Positions 1 through 7,623 of a stretch of 64,000 nt of DNA are shown here, in pieces. Within the stretch, counting starts at the first letter, position 1; each line of letters starts with the position of its first letter. Under the pieces are notes generated by a model. The model worked only from the letters and a program-made list of their open reading frames with translations. It had not been told where the DNA came from and did no database searches. Location: positions 668,307 to 732,306 of the forward strand of contig NZ_LJYW01000001.1 in NCBI RefSeq assembly GCF_001305515.1, in the 5' to 3' direction. The position numbers and the translations under genes are program-made. This DNA is from Prosthecodimorpha hirschii (GTDB taxonomy: Bacteria > Pseudomonadota > Alphaproteobacteria > Rhizobiales > Ancalomicrobiaceae).

Positions 1-35
1 TGACAGGCTCAAGACGGCGCGGATAGGCTCAAACA

Positions 36-52
36 AAATACAGTATACAGTT
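36..52. promoter_or_regulatory. Putative GntR/FCD operator
   Basis: An A+T-rich patch centred on the palindrome GTATAC (43-48) sits about 20 bp before the start codon of the GntR-type gene at 69. FCD-subfamily GntR regulators commonly bind short TGTATACA-like palindromes (known for the family), so autoregulation is a reasonable inference. The window begins 35 bp upstream, so a full promoter cannot be judged. Confidence 0.35.
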
Positions 53-68
53 AGCCGGCGAGGCCAGA

Positions 69-773
69 ATGATCCTCTGTAGCGCAGCCCCCGTCGAGAG
101 CATCGGCCGCCGCGACAGCCTCGCCGAGCAGGTCTATGCGGACCTGCTCGGCAAGCTGCGCCATGGCCGGGTCGCGCCGGACCAGCGGCTGGTCGACGTC
201 GAACTCGCCCGCGGCTACGGGCTGTCGCGCATGCCGGTGCGCGATGCCCTTCTGCGGCTCGTCGCCGAAGGCTATCTCATCGGCACGACCCGGGGCTTCA
301 AGGTCCCGGCGCTGGGCTCCCAGGACGTGCGCGACATCTTCGAGATCCGCCGCCTCCTGGAACCGCAGGCGGCCGCCTCGGCGGCCGGCGCCATGTCGGA
401 CGAAGCCCTCGAAGCCCTCGGCACCGCGCTGGCCGAGTGCCGGCGGGCGCATGGCGCCGACGACATCGACACCATGATCGTCGCCAACATGGCCTTCCGC
501 GCCGCCTGGCTCGGCCGCGTCGCCAACCGCCGGCTGGCCGAAACCATCTTCCGCTTCGTCGATCACGTGCAGGCCGTCCGCCTCGCCACGCTGCGCCACC
601 GCGACACGCGCGCGATCGTGGTCGACGGGCTCGGGCGCCTGCACGCGGCCTTCCAGGCCCGCGATCCCGAACGCGCTTCCGCCTGCATGGGTCGCTTCGT
701 CGACGACGCGCAGGCCGCCTTCTTCCGCGCCGCCGGGGTCGAGGGGCCCCAAGACGGGCCGGCACAATCCTAG
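69..773 (+). CDS. GntR-family transcriptional regulator, FCD domain
   Basis: A 234-residue DNA-binding regulator. The N-terminal winged helix (about residues 10-80) has the GntR pattern: LAEQVYADLLGKLRHGRV, then the recognition region YGLSRMPVRDALLRL and the wing ending in GFKVP. The C-terminal half (about 85-225) is an all-helical FCD ligand-binding domain (DIFEIRRLLEPQAAASAA and later helices), which usually binds a carboxylate through a metal. It is the first gene before the monooxygenase operon, 26 bp upstream of the next start and on the same strand, so it probably senses the substrate or an intermediate of that pathway. ATG 69 is the only plausible start near the end of the A+T-rich operator patch. 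Family assignment is secure; the effector is unknown. Confidence 0.9.
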   Translation: MILCSAAPVESIGRRDSLAEQVYADLLGKLRHGRVAPDQRLVDVELARGYGLSRMPVRDALLRLVAEGYLIGTTRGFKVPALGSQDVRDIFEIRRLLEPQAAASAAGAMSDEALEALGTALAECRRAHGADDIDTMIVANMAFRAAWLGRVANRRLAETIFRFVDHVQAVRLATLRHRDTRAIVVDGLGRLHAAFQARDPERASACMGRFVDDAQAAFFRAAGVEGPQDGPAQS

Positions 774-799
774 GGACCGTCGCGACAAGGAGGTCGCTC

Positions 800-1894
800 G
801 TGAACAAGCCGCATCCGCTCAAGGGACCGAACAAGTTCAAGCTCGGCGTCTTCTCCGCCAATGCCGACGGCGGCCTGGCGATCACCGACGTGCCCGAGCG
901 CTGGCGGGCGGGCTGGGACGACAATCTGACCGCCGTCGGCATCGCCGATCGGGCCGGCCTGGAATTCTTTCTCCCGATCGCGCGCTGGAAGGGCTTCGGC
1001 GGCAAGAACCGGGTGCGCGAATGGTCGTTCGAGACCTTCACCTGGGCGGCCGGTCTGGCGGCATCCACCGAGCGGATCGGCCTCTTCATGACCGTGCATG
1101 TGCCGATCGTGCATCCGGTCTATGCCGCCAAGGCGCTCGCCACCGTCGACCACATCTCCGGCGGCCGCGCCGGTCTCAACATCGTCTGCGGCTGGAACCC
1201 GTCCGAATTCGGCATGTTCGGCATCGAGCTCGGCGGCGACGGCTACAGCCGCGCCGGCGAGTGGATCGAGATCATCGAGCGCTGCTACGGCACCGCGCAG
1301 CCCTTCGACTTCGACGGCCAGTTCTACAAGCTGAAGCAAGTCGTCTCGCGCCCGGCCAGCATCCAGTCGCCGCGTCCGGTGACCATGAACGCCGCCTTCG
1401 GCCCGCCCGGTCGCGACTATGCCGCCCGCCATTGCGACTATCTCTTCTCGACCTTCACCGACATCGAGGATGGTGGCCGGCATGTCGCCGACATGCGCGA
1501 GCGCTCGAAGGCCTACCAGCGCGAGGTCGGCGTCTACACGGTCTGCCATGTCGTCGCCCGCGAGACGCAGAAGGAGGCCGAGGACTATTACGAGCGCTAT
1601 GCGGTCGCCGAGGCCGACCACGCCGCCGTCGACCAGCACATGAGCCAGAAGGTCGAGTTCGCCAATTCGCACGACCGGCACGCCTTCGACCTCTACCGCA
1701 AGCGCTTCGCCGGCGGCGCCGGTTCCTATCCGCTGGTCGGGACGCCGGAATTCATCGTCGACGAGATGCTGAAGATCTCGCGCGAGGGCTATGCCGGCGC
1801 GGCGCTGACCTTCGTCAACTACGCCTATGAACTGCCCTTCTTCTGCGACCGCGTCCTGCCTCTGATGAAGCAGGCCGGGCTGCGCGTGGCCTGA
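800..1894 (+). CDS. LLM-class flavin-dependent monooxygenase, RutA-like
   Basis: A 364-residue bacterial-luciferase-fold monooxygenase using reduced FMN from a partner reductase. It resembles pyrimidine monooxygenase RutA more than SsuD: compare KGFGGK near residue 60, FETFTWAAGLAASTERIGLF and the loop DHISGGRAGLNIVCGWN. RutA-type enzymes oxidatively cleave a ring amide C-N bond (family knowledge). The open frame extends much further upstream, but the start is GTG 800: it has a near-perfect Shine-Dalgarno (AAGGAGG, 787-793) and the protein then begins as family members do (MNKPHPLKGPNKFKLGVF). A flavin reductase follows directly, and an aldolase, a hydrolase and a TRAP importer after that. 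A SfnG-like sulfone monooxygenase is a weaker alternative. Confidence 0.88.
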   Translation: MNKPHPLKGPNKFKLGVFSANADGGLAITDVPERWRAGWDDNLTAVGIADRAGLEFFLPIARWKGFGGKNRVREWSFETFTWAAGLAASTERIGLFMTVHVPIVHPVYAAKALATVDHISGGRAGLNIVCGWNPSEFGMFGIELGGDGYSRAGEWIEIIERCYGTAQPFDFDGQFYKLKQVVSRPASIQSPRPVTMNAAFGPPGRDYAARHCDYLFSTFTDIEDGGRHVADMRERSKAYQREVGVYTVCHVVARETQKEAEDYYERYAVAEADHAAVDQHMSQKVEFANSHDRHAFDLYRKRFAGGAGSYPLVGTPEFIVDEMLKISREGYAGAALTFVNYAYELPFFCDRVLPLMKQAGLRVA

Positions 1895-1904
1895 GGAGCA
1901 CCCG

Positions 1905-2444
1905 ATGACCGCCCTGTCCCGCGTCGCCGGCCGGACCTCGGGAAGCGCCCGCTTCAAGCTCGGCATGCGCTCCCTGGTCGGCGGCGTGACGGTCATCGGC
2001 GCTCACGGCACCGACGGGCATCCGGTCGGGCTGACCGCAACGGCGGTCTCGTCGCTGTCGGCCGATCCGCCGTCCCTGTTGGTCTGCGTCAACCGTCAGA
2101 GCACGATCGCGGCCGCGCTGGTCGCCGGCGCGGCCTTCTCGGTCAACGTCCTGACCGAGGCGCAGACCGACGTCGCCCAGGCCTTCGGCGGCCAGCGCCC
2201 GGTGCGCGGAACGAGCCGCTTCGCCTTCGGCAACTGGCTGCGGTCCGCCGACAGCGAGGTGCCGCTGCTGCACGGCTGCCGGGTCGCCTTCGAATGCGTG
2301 GTCGCCGACCTGCACGACTGGGCGACCCACCACATCGTCATCGGCACCGTCGCCGACATCCACTTCTTCGATGCCGAGGCCGGCCCCCTCGCCTATGCGG
2401 ACGGCGAGTACAAGGTCATCCGCCCGCTCACGCCAGGGACCTGA
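1905..2444 (+). CDS. Flavin reductase family protein (RutF/HpaC-like)
   Basis: A 179-residue FMN-binding split-barrel reductase of the flavin reductase-like family. It starts with a family-typical segment (FKLGMRSLVGGVTVIGAHG), followed by GLTATAVSSLSADPPSLLVCVN, the signature flavin-binding strand and loop. It lies 10 bp after the monooxygenase stop with a GAGGAG ribosome site, and should supply reduced FMN to that enzyme, as RutF does for RutA. The next start is 4 bp downstream of its stop, showing tight translational linkage. Confidence 0.9.
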   Translation: MTALSRVAGRTSGSARFKLGMRSLVGGVTVIGAHGTDGHPVGLTATAVSSLSADPPSLLVCVNRQSTIAAALVAGAAFSVNVLTEAQTDVAQAFGGQRPVRGTSRFAFGNWLRSADSEVPLLHGCRVAFECVVADLHDWATHHIVIGTVADIHFFDAEAGPLAYADGEYKVIRPLTPGT

Positions 2445-2448
2445 ACCG

Positions 2449-3297
2449 ATGTTCGATCCGAAGCGACCGACGCTGAAGACCATGATCGCCTCCGGACGCT
2501 GCATCGGTGCGGCGTGGTTCTCGCTCGGCTCGGCCGCGCTGGTCGAGCTGGCGCTGAAGAGCGAGCCCGACGCCATCGTCATCGACATGCAGCACGGGTT
2601 GTGGGACCGGCGCGAGTTGGAAGCCGTGATCGGCATGGTGCCGAGCCGGATTCCGGTGATCGTCCGGGTCGCCGAGAACACGGCCCTGGCCATCGGCACC
2701 GCGCTCGACGCCGGCGCCGAGGGCGTGATCGTGCCGCTGGTCGAATCCGCCAAGGAGGCCCGGGCGGCCGTCCGCCACGCGCTCTATCCGCCGCATGGCA
2801 ACCGCTCCGGCGGCGGCGTCCGGCCGCTGAAGGATTTCCAGAGCTATGTCGCCGGCGCCGACGGCATCGCCGTGATCGTGATGATCGAGACCGAGAAGGG
2901 CCTCGACGCCGCCGAGGACATCATCGCGGTCGACGGCATCGACATGGTGTTCATCGGAACCGGCGACCTGTCGCTGTCGCTCGGCGCCTTCCCGATCCAT
3001 CGCCACGACCACACGGTCGCCTGTGCGGACATCCACAAGGCCTGCCGGGCTGGCTACATGCCGTGCGGCATCTTCACCGGACGGCCGGAATTCGCGACCG
3101 TCGCGCGCGGCCAGGGCTACCGCCTGGTGACCATCGCCAACGACATCGACATGGTCCAGCGCAGCTTCGTGGAGGCCGCCAAGCGCTTCCGCGATCCGCC
3201 CGCGCCGGCCGTTACCCAGGTCCCAGCCGCCGGGACCGCCAGCCTGCCGGCCGGTTCCGGTCCGGCGCTCGAGAACAAGCGGAAGGGCGACGCATGA
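2449..3297 (+). CDS. HpcH/HpaI-family aldolase
   Basis: A 282-residue class II (divalent-metal) pyruvate aldolase of the HpcH/HpaI family, which reversibly splits 2-keto-4-hydroxy acids into pyruvate and an aldehyde. Visible signatures are DAIVIDMQHGLWD (family DxQHG), the Arg region IPVIVRV, GAEGVIVPLVESAKEA, and the metal-ligand strand VIVMIETEKGLDAAEDI followed by IDMVFIGTGDLSLSLG. The start is ATG 2449, 4 bp after the reductase stop, although the frame is open further upstream. The C-terminal roughly 30 residues are Pro/Ala-rich and look like a tail outside the barrel. In this operon it would cleave a late ring-opened product. Confidence 0.9.
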   Translation: MFDPKRPTLKTMIASGRCIGAAWFSLGSAALVELALKSEPDAIVIDMQHGLWDRRELEAVIGMVPSRIPVIVRVAENTALAIGTALDAGAEGVIVPLVESAKEARAAVRHALYPPHGNRSGGGVRPLKDFQSYVAGADGIAVIVMIETEKGLDAAEDIIAVDGIDMVFIGTGDLSLSLGAFPIHRHDHTVACADIHKACRAGYMPCGIFTGRPEFATVARGQGYRLVTIANDIDMVQRSFVEAAKRFRDPPAPAVTQVPAAGTASLPAGSGPALENKRKGDA

Positions 3298-3812
3298 GCG
3301 CGACACAGAGCTTCAGGGACCGCCTGATCCTCGACGAGGCCGAGGGCGCCTGGTGGGACCAGAGCCGCCGCTACCTGCTGATCCGCCCGGACGCGCTGAT
3401 GGGCATCTTCCGCGAGCTGCCGGCGGATCGCCGCGGCGAGGCCTTCGCGGCGCTCGCCCGCTCGATCACCCGCCAGGGCGCCGACAGCGCGCGCGCCTAT
3501 CGGGCGATGGGCGGCGAAGGCGCCGGCCTGCTCGATATCGTGGCATCGACCGCACCGCAGCTCGGCTGGGGCCGCTGGCAGTTCAGCCTGGAACCGGGGA
3601 TGCTGCGTCTCACGGTCGCCAACAGCCCGTTTGCGGCCGGCTACGGCCCGTCGGACGTGCCCGTCTGCCATCCGATCAGAGGCATGATGGCGGCGGTCGG
3701 CGAGATGGTGCTCGACCGGCCTGTCACGGTCGTCGAGACGGCTTGTGCGGCGATGGGGGCACCGGACTGCAGGTTCGAGGCCCGGCCGGCAGACGGGCCG
3801 GCGGCGCAATAG
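3294..3812 (+). CDS. V4R-domain protein (stand-alone)
   Basis: A 172-residue protein with a V4R (4-vinyl reductase-type) small-molecule-binding fold. The C-terminal signature is clear: PVTVVETACAAMGAPDCRFEA, with the two Cys (about residues 150 and 157) that characterise the domain, preceded by HPIRGMMAAVGEMVLDR. V4R domains bind hydrocarbons, aromatics or tetrapyrroles in regulators such as XylR/DmpR and occur alone in BchJ-like proteins (family knowledge). There is no DNA-binding domain here. Its ATG overlaps the aldolase stop (ATGA), so it is made with the pathway enzymes. It may be a substrate-binding accessory or sensor; the function is not known. Confidence 0.75.
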   Translation: MSATQSFRDRLILDEAEGAWWDQSRRYLLIRPDALMGIFRELPADRRGEAFAALARSITRQGADSARAYRAMGGEGAGLLDIVASTAPQLGWGRWQFSLEPGMLRLTVANSPFAAGYGPSDVPVCHPIRGMMAAVGEMVLDRPVTVVETACAAMGAPDCRFEARPADGPAAQ

Positions 3813-3837
3813 CGGCATTCACAGCGGAGGGTTCGAC

Positions 3838-4632
3838 ATGGGCAAGAGCAGCCTCGAGAAACTGGCCAGGGACATCGCCAAGCACAGGATCCGGGTGATC
3901 GACCTGACGCAACTGCTGAAGCCCTCGACGCCGGTCATTCAGCTTCCGCCGAATTTCGCGCCGTCGGCGCCGTTCTCCATCTCCGAGATCTCGCGCTACG
4001 ACGACCGCGGACCGGCCTGGTACTGGAACAACATCGCCTGCGGCGAGCATACCGGCACCCATTTCGACGCGCCGATCCACTGGATTTCCGGCCGCCATCT
4101 GACCGACGGGGCGACCCACACGATCGACCCGCAGCGCTTCATCGCGCCGGCCTGCGTGCTCGACTTCTCGGCCGAATGCGCCCGCGACGAGCGCTTCCTG
4201 GTCACGCCGAAGCACATCAAGGCCTGGGAGAAGAAGCACGGCGAGATCCCGGCCGGATCCTGGGTCCTGATGCGCTCCGACTGGTCGAAGCGCACCGACC
4301 CGGCTGCCTTTCTGAACATGAAGGAGGACGGCCCGCATGTGCCCGGTCCGGGGCCGGATGCCGTCCGCTACCTGATCGAGGAACGGGATGTGCATGGCTG
4401 GGGCGTCGAGGCGGTCGGCACGGATGCGGGGCAGGCCTTCGCCTTCGAGCCGCCCTTCCCGGCTCATGCCCTGATGCATGGAGCGAACAAGTTTGGTCTG
4501 GCCAGCCTGTGCAATCTGGACCAGTTGCCGGCGACGGGCGCGGTGCTGATCACCGCGCCGCTCAAGATCGAGAACGGCTCCGGCAGCCCGCTGCGCGTGC
4601 TGGCGCTGGTCGACGATCGGGATGACGACTGA
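3838..4632 (+). CDS. Cyclase family protein (kynurenine formamidase-like metal hydrolase)
   Basis: A 264-residue member of the cyclase family (PF04199 type), which includes kynurenine formamidase and isatin hydrolase; these hydrolyse amides with a divalent metal. The hallmark His/Asp motif is present as GEHTGTHFDAPIHW (about residues 68-81), with further conserved segments HGWGVEAVGTDAGQ and HALMHGANKFGLASLCNL. The start ATG 3838 is preceded by GGAGG (3825-3829). The protein would hydrolyse the amide left after monooxygenase ring opening. Its place between the oxidative genes and the importer supports a catabolic role; the exact substrate is unknown. Confidence 0.87.
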   Translation: MGKSSLEKLARDIAKHRIRVIDLTQLLKPSTPVIQLPPNFAPSAPFSISEISRYDDRGPAWYWNNIACGEHTGTHFDAPIHWISGRHLTDGATHTIDPQRFIAPACVLDFSAECARDERFLVTPKHIKAWEKKHGEIPAGSWVLMRSDWSKRTDPAAFLNMKEDGPHVPGPGPDAVRYLIEERDVHGWGVEAVGTDAGQAFAFEPPFPAHALMHGANKFGLASLCNLDQLPATGAVLITAPLKIENGSGSPLRVLALVDDRDDD

Positions 4633-4670
4633 GATCGACGGTTAAGCATCGAGGACGAGGGGATCGAGCC

Positions 4671-5660
4671 ATGAGCATCACCAGGAGAACTTTCGCCAAA
4701 TCCGCGCTGGCGCTGGCCGGCGTCGGCATTGCCCGCCCGGCGCGCGCGGCCGAGATCACGCTGAACGCGGTGCATTTCACGCCGGCCCAGGTCAGCTACG
4801 CCCGCAGCTTTCTCGCCTTCGTCGCCAAGCTCAACGAGCGTGGCAAGGGCGTGGTGCAGATCAAGGTCCGCGGCGGCCCGGAAATCCTGCCGCTCGGCCA
4901 GCTCGGCGACGCGCAGAAGTCGGGTCTCGTCGACATCATCAATTGCCCGGCCGGCCCCTATCTGAACCTGGTGCCGGAGGGCGAGGTGTTCTCGGCCACC
5001 TCGAAGACCCCGGCGGAACTCAGGGCCAATGGCGGCTTCGCGCTGATCAACGAGATCTACGGCAAGAAGGGCAATGCCTTCGTGCTCGCCCATGTCGACG
5101 GCGGCGCCGGCTTCCACATCTTCACCGTCGATGAGCCGGCCCGGACCGCGGACGGATCGATCGACTTCTCCAAGCTGAAGATCCGCAGCGCTGCGCTCTA
5201 CCGCGACTTCCTGGAAAAGCTCGGCGCCAGCATCGTGGTCCAGGGTCCCGGCGAGGTCTACACCTCGCTGGAACGCGGCCTCGTCAACGCCAACGCCTAT
5301 TCGATCGCCGGCTATGCCGGCTTCGGCTGGAACAAGTTCACCAAGTACCGGATCGACCCGAGCTTCTTCCAGACCGACGTGCTGATCTCGATCAACAAGG
5401 CGAAGTGGGACTCGCTGCCCGCGGAGGCCAAGACGATCCTGCAGACGGTGGCGATCGAGTACGAGGCGGAGAGCATCGCCGCCAGCCTGAAGACCACCGC
5501 CGACGAGGGCAAGGCCCTGATCGACGGCGGCATGAAGGTCGTCGCCATGCCGGACGCACAGAAGAAGCTGTTCCTGGACACCGCCATTCAGGCCAGCTGG
5601 TCGCGGCTCGAAAAGCGCGATCCGTCCAACATCGCGGCGCTGCGCGCGAAGTTCGGCTGA
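4671..5660 (+). CDS. TRAP transporter substrate-binding protein, DctP family
   Basis: A 329-residue periplasmic solute receptor. The N-terminus is a twin-arginine signal (ITRRTFAKSALALAGVGIARPARA) with likely cleavage after ARA at about residue 25. The mature part follows the DctP pattern, including the carboxylate-binding Arg region LKIRSAALYRDFLEKLG (about 167-183) and QGPGEVYTSLERGLVNA. It heads the dctP-Q-M trio and binds the substrate for Na+-driven import, usually an organic acid. A strong hairpin just after its stop (5667-5692) separates it from the permease genes, which probably allows excess receptor synthesis. Confidence 0.92.
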   Translation: MSITRRTFAKSALALAGVGIARPARAAEITLNAVHFTPAQVSYARSFLAFVAKLNERGKGVVQIKVRGGPEILPLGQLGDAQKSGLVDIINCPAGPYLNLVPEGEVFSATSKTPAELRANGGFALINEIYGKKGNAFVLAHVDGGAGFHIFTVDEPARTADGSIDFSKLKIRSAALYRDFLEKLGASIVVQGPGEVYTSLERGLVNANAYSIAGYAGFGWNKFTKYRIDPSFFQTDVLISINKAKWDSLPAEAKTILQTVAIEYEAESIAASLKTTADEGKALIDGGMKVVAMPDAQKKLFLDTAIQASWSRLEKRDPSNIAALRAKFG

Positions 5661-5666
5661 CCGGCA

Positions 5667-5692
5667 GGCACGGACGGCCTGCCGTCCGTGCC
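5667..5692 (+). promoter_or_regulatory. Intercistronic hairpin after dctP
   Basis: A perfect 11-bp inverted repeat (GGCACGGACGG / CCGTCCGTGCC) with a 4-nt loop starts 6 bp after the dctP stop codon. There is no U-run, so it is not a classical terminator. Stem-loops here commonly protect the upstream receptor mRNA and raise receptor output relative to the permeases (established for binding-protein operons; inferred here). Confidence 0.6.
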
Positions 5693-5764
5693 GCCCCTCG
5701 ACACCGCCACTGCCGTTTGCCGTTGTCGACTGGACGCCTCCGGCGAGGCGCTCAGCGCGCGCCC

Positions 5765-6295
5765 ATGCCGTTTCCGGAGGATGCGTTGCAGAAACTCTTC
5801 GACTTGAGCGGTCTGGCCGCTTCGCTTCTGGCCCACGTGACCCGGGTGATACTCGGCGTCATCGTGCTGCTGGTCCTCTACGACGTGGCCGCGCGCAACC
5901 TGGCCCGGCCGATCGCATGGAGCGCCTCGGCGATCGAGATCCTTCTGATCTACGTCGCCTTCCTGCCGATGCCGGCGCTCGTGCGCCATAAGGGGCATGT
6001 CTGCGCCGACTTCCTGCGCCACGCCCTGCCGGATGCCGCCCGCCGCGGCGCCGAGAAGCTCGTCTGCCTGCTGTGCATCGGCATCTGCGCCTATCTGGGC
6101 CTCGTCGCCTTCCAGCTTCTGCTCGAAAACCTGCAGTCCGGCGATTACGACGTGCGTTCCTTCGACGTGCCGCGCTGGACCATCTATCTGCCGATGGTGA
6201 TCGGGCTCTGGCTTTCGGTGATCGAGTTCATCCGCTTCCTGACCGGCGCAGATTCCCTCTACGCCATCGACGCGCGCGACATCGAGGGGTTCTGA
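5765..6295 (+). CDS. TRAP transporter small permease, DctQ family
   Basis: A 176-residue membrane protein with four predicted helices (about residues 18-42, 50-75, 95-118, 140-160), the topology of DctQ subunits. It includes the family-typical segment WSASAIEILLIYVAFLPMPALVRHKGHV. It forms the transporter with the large permease 3 bp downstream. The start is uncertain: ATG 5765 gives MPFPEDALQKLF, while TTG 5786 has a better-placed ribosome site (GGAGG at 5776-5780, 5-nt spacing) and would begin MQKLF. Both retain the whole membrane domain. Confidence 0.88.
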   Translation: MPFPEDALQKLFDLSGLAASLLAHVTRVILGVIVLLVLYDVAARNLARPIAWSASAIEILLIYVAFLPMPALVRHKGHVCADFLRHALPDAARRGAEKLVCLLCIGICAYLGLVAFQLLLENLQSGDYDVRSFDVPRWTIYLPMVIGLWLSVIEFIRFLTGADSLYAIDARDIEGF

Positions 6296-6298
6296 GCC

Positions 6299-7609
6299 AT
6301 GGAATGGTATGTCGCCCTCGCCGTGATGATCGGCCTGATCCTGACCCTGATGGGTTTCGGCGTGCCGGTCGCCTTCGCCTTCTTCGCGACCAACATCGTG
6401 TCGATCTTCCTGTTCATGGGCGGCGGCCTCGGCATCCGCCAGATGGTCGCCAATTTCGGCGAGGCGGTGTCGATCTACGCGCTGACGCCGCTGCCGCTGT
6501 TCCTGATCATGGGCAGCCTGTTCTTCCGCTCCGGCCTCGGCGACAACGTCTTCCACGCCGTCGACCTGTGCATCGGCCAGGTCCGGGCGCGGCTCTCCTA
6601 TATCGTCGTGCTGTCCGGCGCGGTCTTTGCGGCGCTGTCCGGATCGAGCATCGCCAATACCGGCATGATGGGCTCCGCCATGGTGCCGGAGATGCTGAAG
6701 CGGGGCTACAAGCCGCATATGAGCTTCGGCCCGATCCTCGGCGCCGGCGGGCTGGCCGTGATCATCCCGCCCTCCTCGCTCGCCGTGCTGCTCGGCTCGC
6801 TCGCCCAGATCGATGTCGGCGCCCTGCTGATCGCCGGCTTCCTGCCCGGCATCCTGCTCACCGTCATGTACATGGCCCTGATCACCGCTCAGGTGACCAT
6901 CGACCCGGATGCGGCGCCGAACTACGACACGCCGGTCGCCACGACCGCCGAGAAGCTCCGCGCGATCGTGGCGAACGTCATCCCGATGGGCGTCATCGTC
7001 CTGATGGTGATCGGTTCGATCATCGCCGGGATCGCCTCGCCGACCGAATCCGCCGCGCTCGGCTGTCTCGGCGTGCTCGGTCTGCTGCTCGGCTACCGGC
7101 GCTTTTCGTGGGGCGTGATTTGGAAGTCGCTCGACGATGCCATGAAGGTCTCGGGCATGACCTTCCTGATCATCGCCGCCTCGACCACCTTCGCGCAGGC
7201 ACTGGCCTTCTCGGGCGCCTCGAACGGCATGATCCAGTGGTTCCTGTCCTTCGATCTGCCGCCGATGTCGATGCTGTTCGTGATGATCGGCATCATCCTG
7301 ATCCTCGGCATGTTCATGGATCAGCTGTCGATGATGCTGATCACGCTGCCGGTCTTCATCCCGATCGCCAACCAGTTCGGCTTCGACCTGGTCTGGTTCG
7401 GGCTTCTCCTGCTCCTCTCCTACGAGGTCGGCTTCACGACGCCGCCCTTCGGCCTCCTGCTGTTCATCATGCTCGGCGTGGCGCCTCCCGGCACGACGCT
7501 CAAGACGGTCTCGCTCGCCGCCCTGCCCTACATCCTGTGCACGATGCTGCTGATCGTCCTGATCGCGTTCTTCCCGGCGATCGCCCTGTTTCTGCCGCGG
7601 CTGCTGTGA
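6299..7609 (+). CDS. TRAP transporter large permease, DctM family
   Basis: A 436-residue, roughly 12-helix transport channel subunit. DctM landmarks include LIMGSLFFRSGLGD, LSGSSIANTGMMGSAMVPEM, the re-entrant hairpin region IIPPSSLAVLLGSLAQI, and IASPTESAALGCLGVLGLLL; the C-terminus has YEVGFTTPPFGLLLFIM. It couples Na+ entry to uptake of the solute delivered by DctP. It starts 3 bp after dctQ and is followed 14 bp later by the FAD dehydrogenase gene, so the importer is embedded in the catabolic operon. Confidence 0.94.
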   Translation: MEWYVALAVMIGLILTLMGFGVPVAFAFFATNIVSIFLFMGGGLGIRQMVANFGEAVSIYALTPLPLFLIMGSLFFRSGLGDNVFHAVDLCIGQVRARLSYIVVLSGAVFAALSGSSIANTGMMGSAMVPEMLKRGYKPHMSFGPILGAGGLAVIIPPSSLAVLLGSLAQIDVGALLIAGFLPGILLTVMYMALITAQVTIDPDAAPNYDTPVATTAEKLRAIVANVIPMGVIVLMVIGSIIAGIASPTESAALGCLGVLGLLLGYRRFSWGVIWKSLDDAMKVSGMTFLIIAASTTFAQALAFSGASNGMIQWFLSFDLPPMSMLFVMIGIILILGMFMDQLSMMLITLPVFIPIANQFGFDLVWFGLLLLLSYEVGFTTPPFGLLLFIMLGVAPPGTTLKTVSLAALPYILCTMLLIVLIAFFPAIALFLPRLL

Positions 7610-7623
7610 TCGGAGTGCAATCC

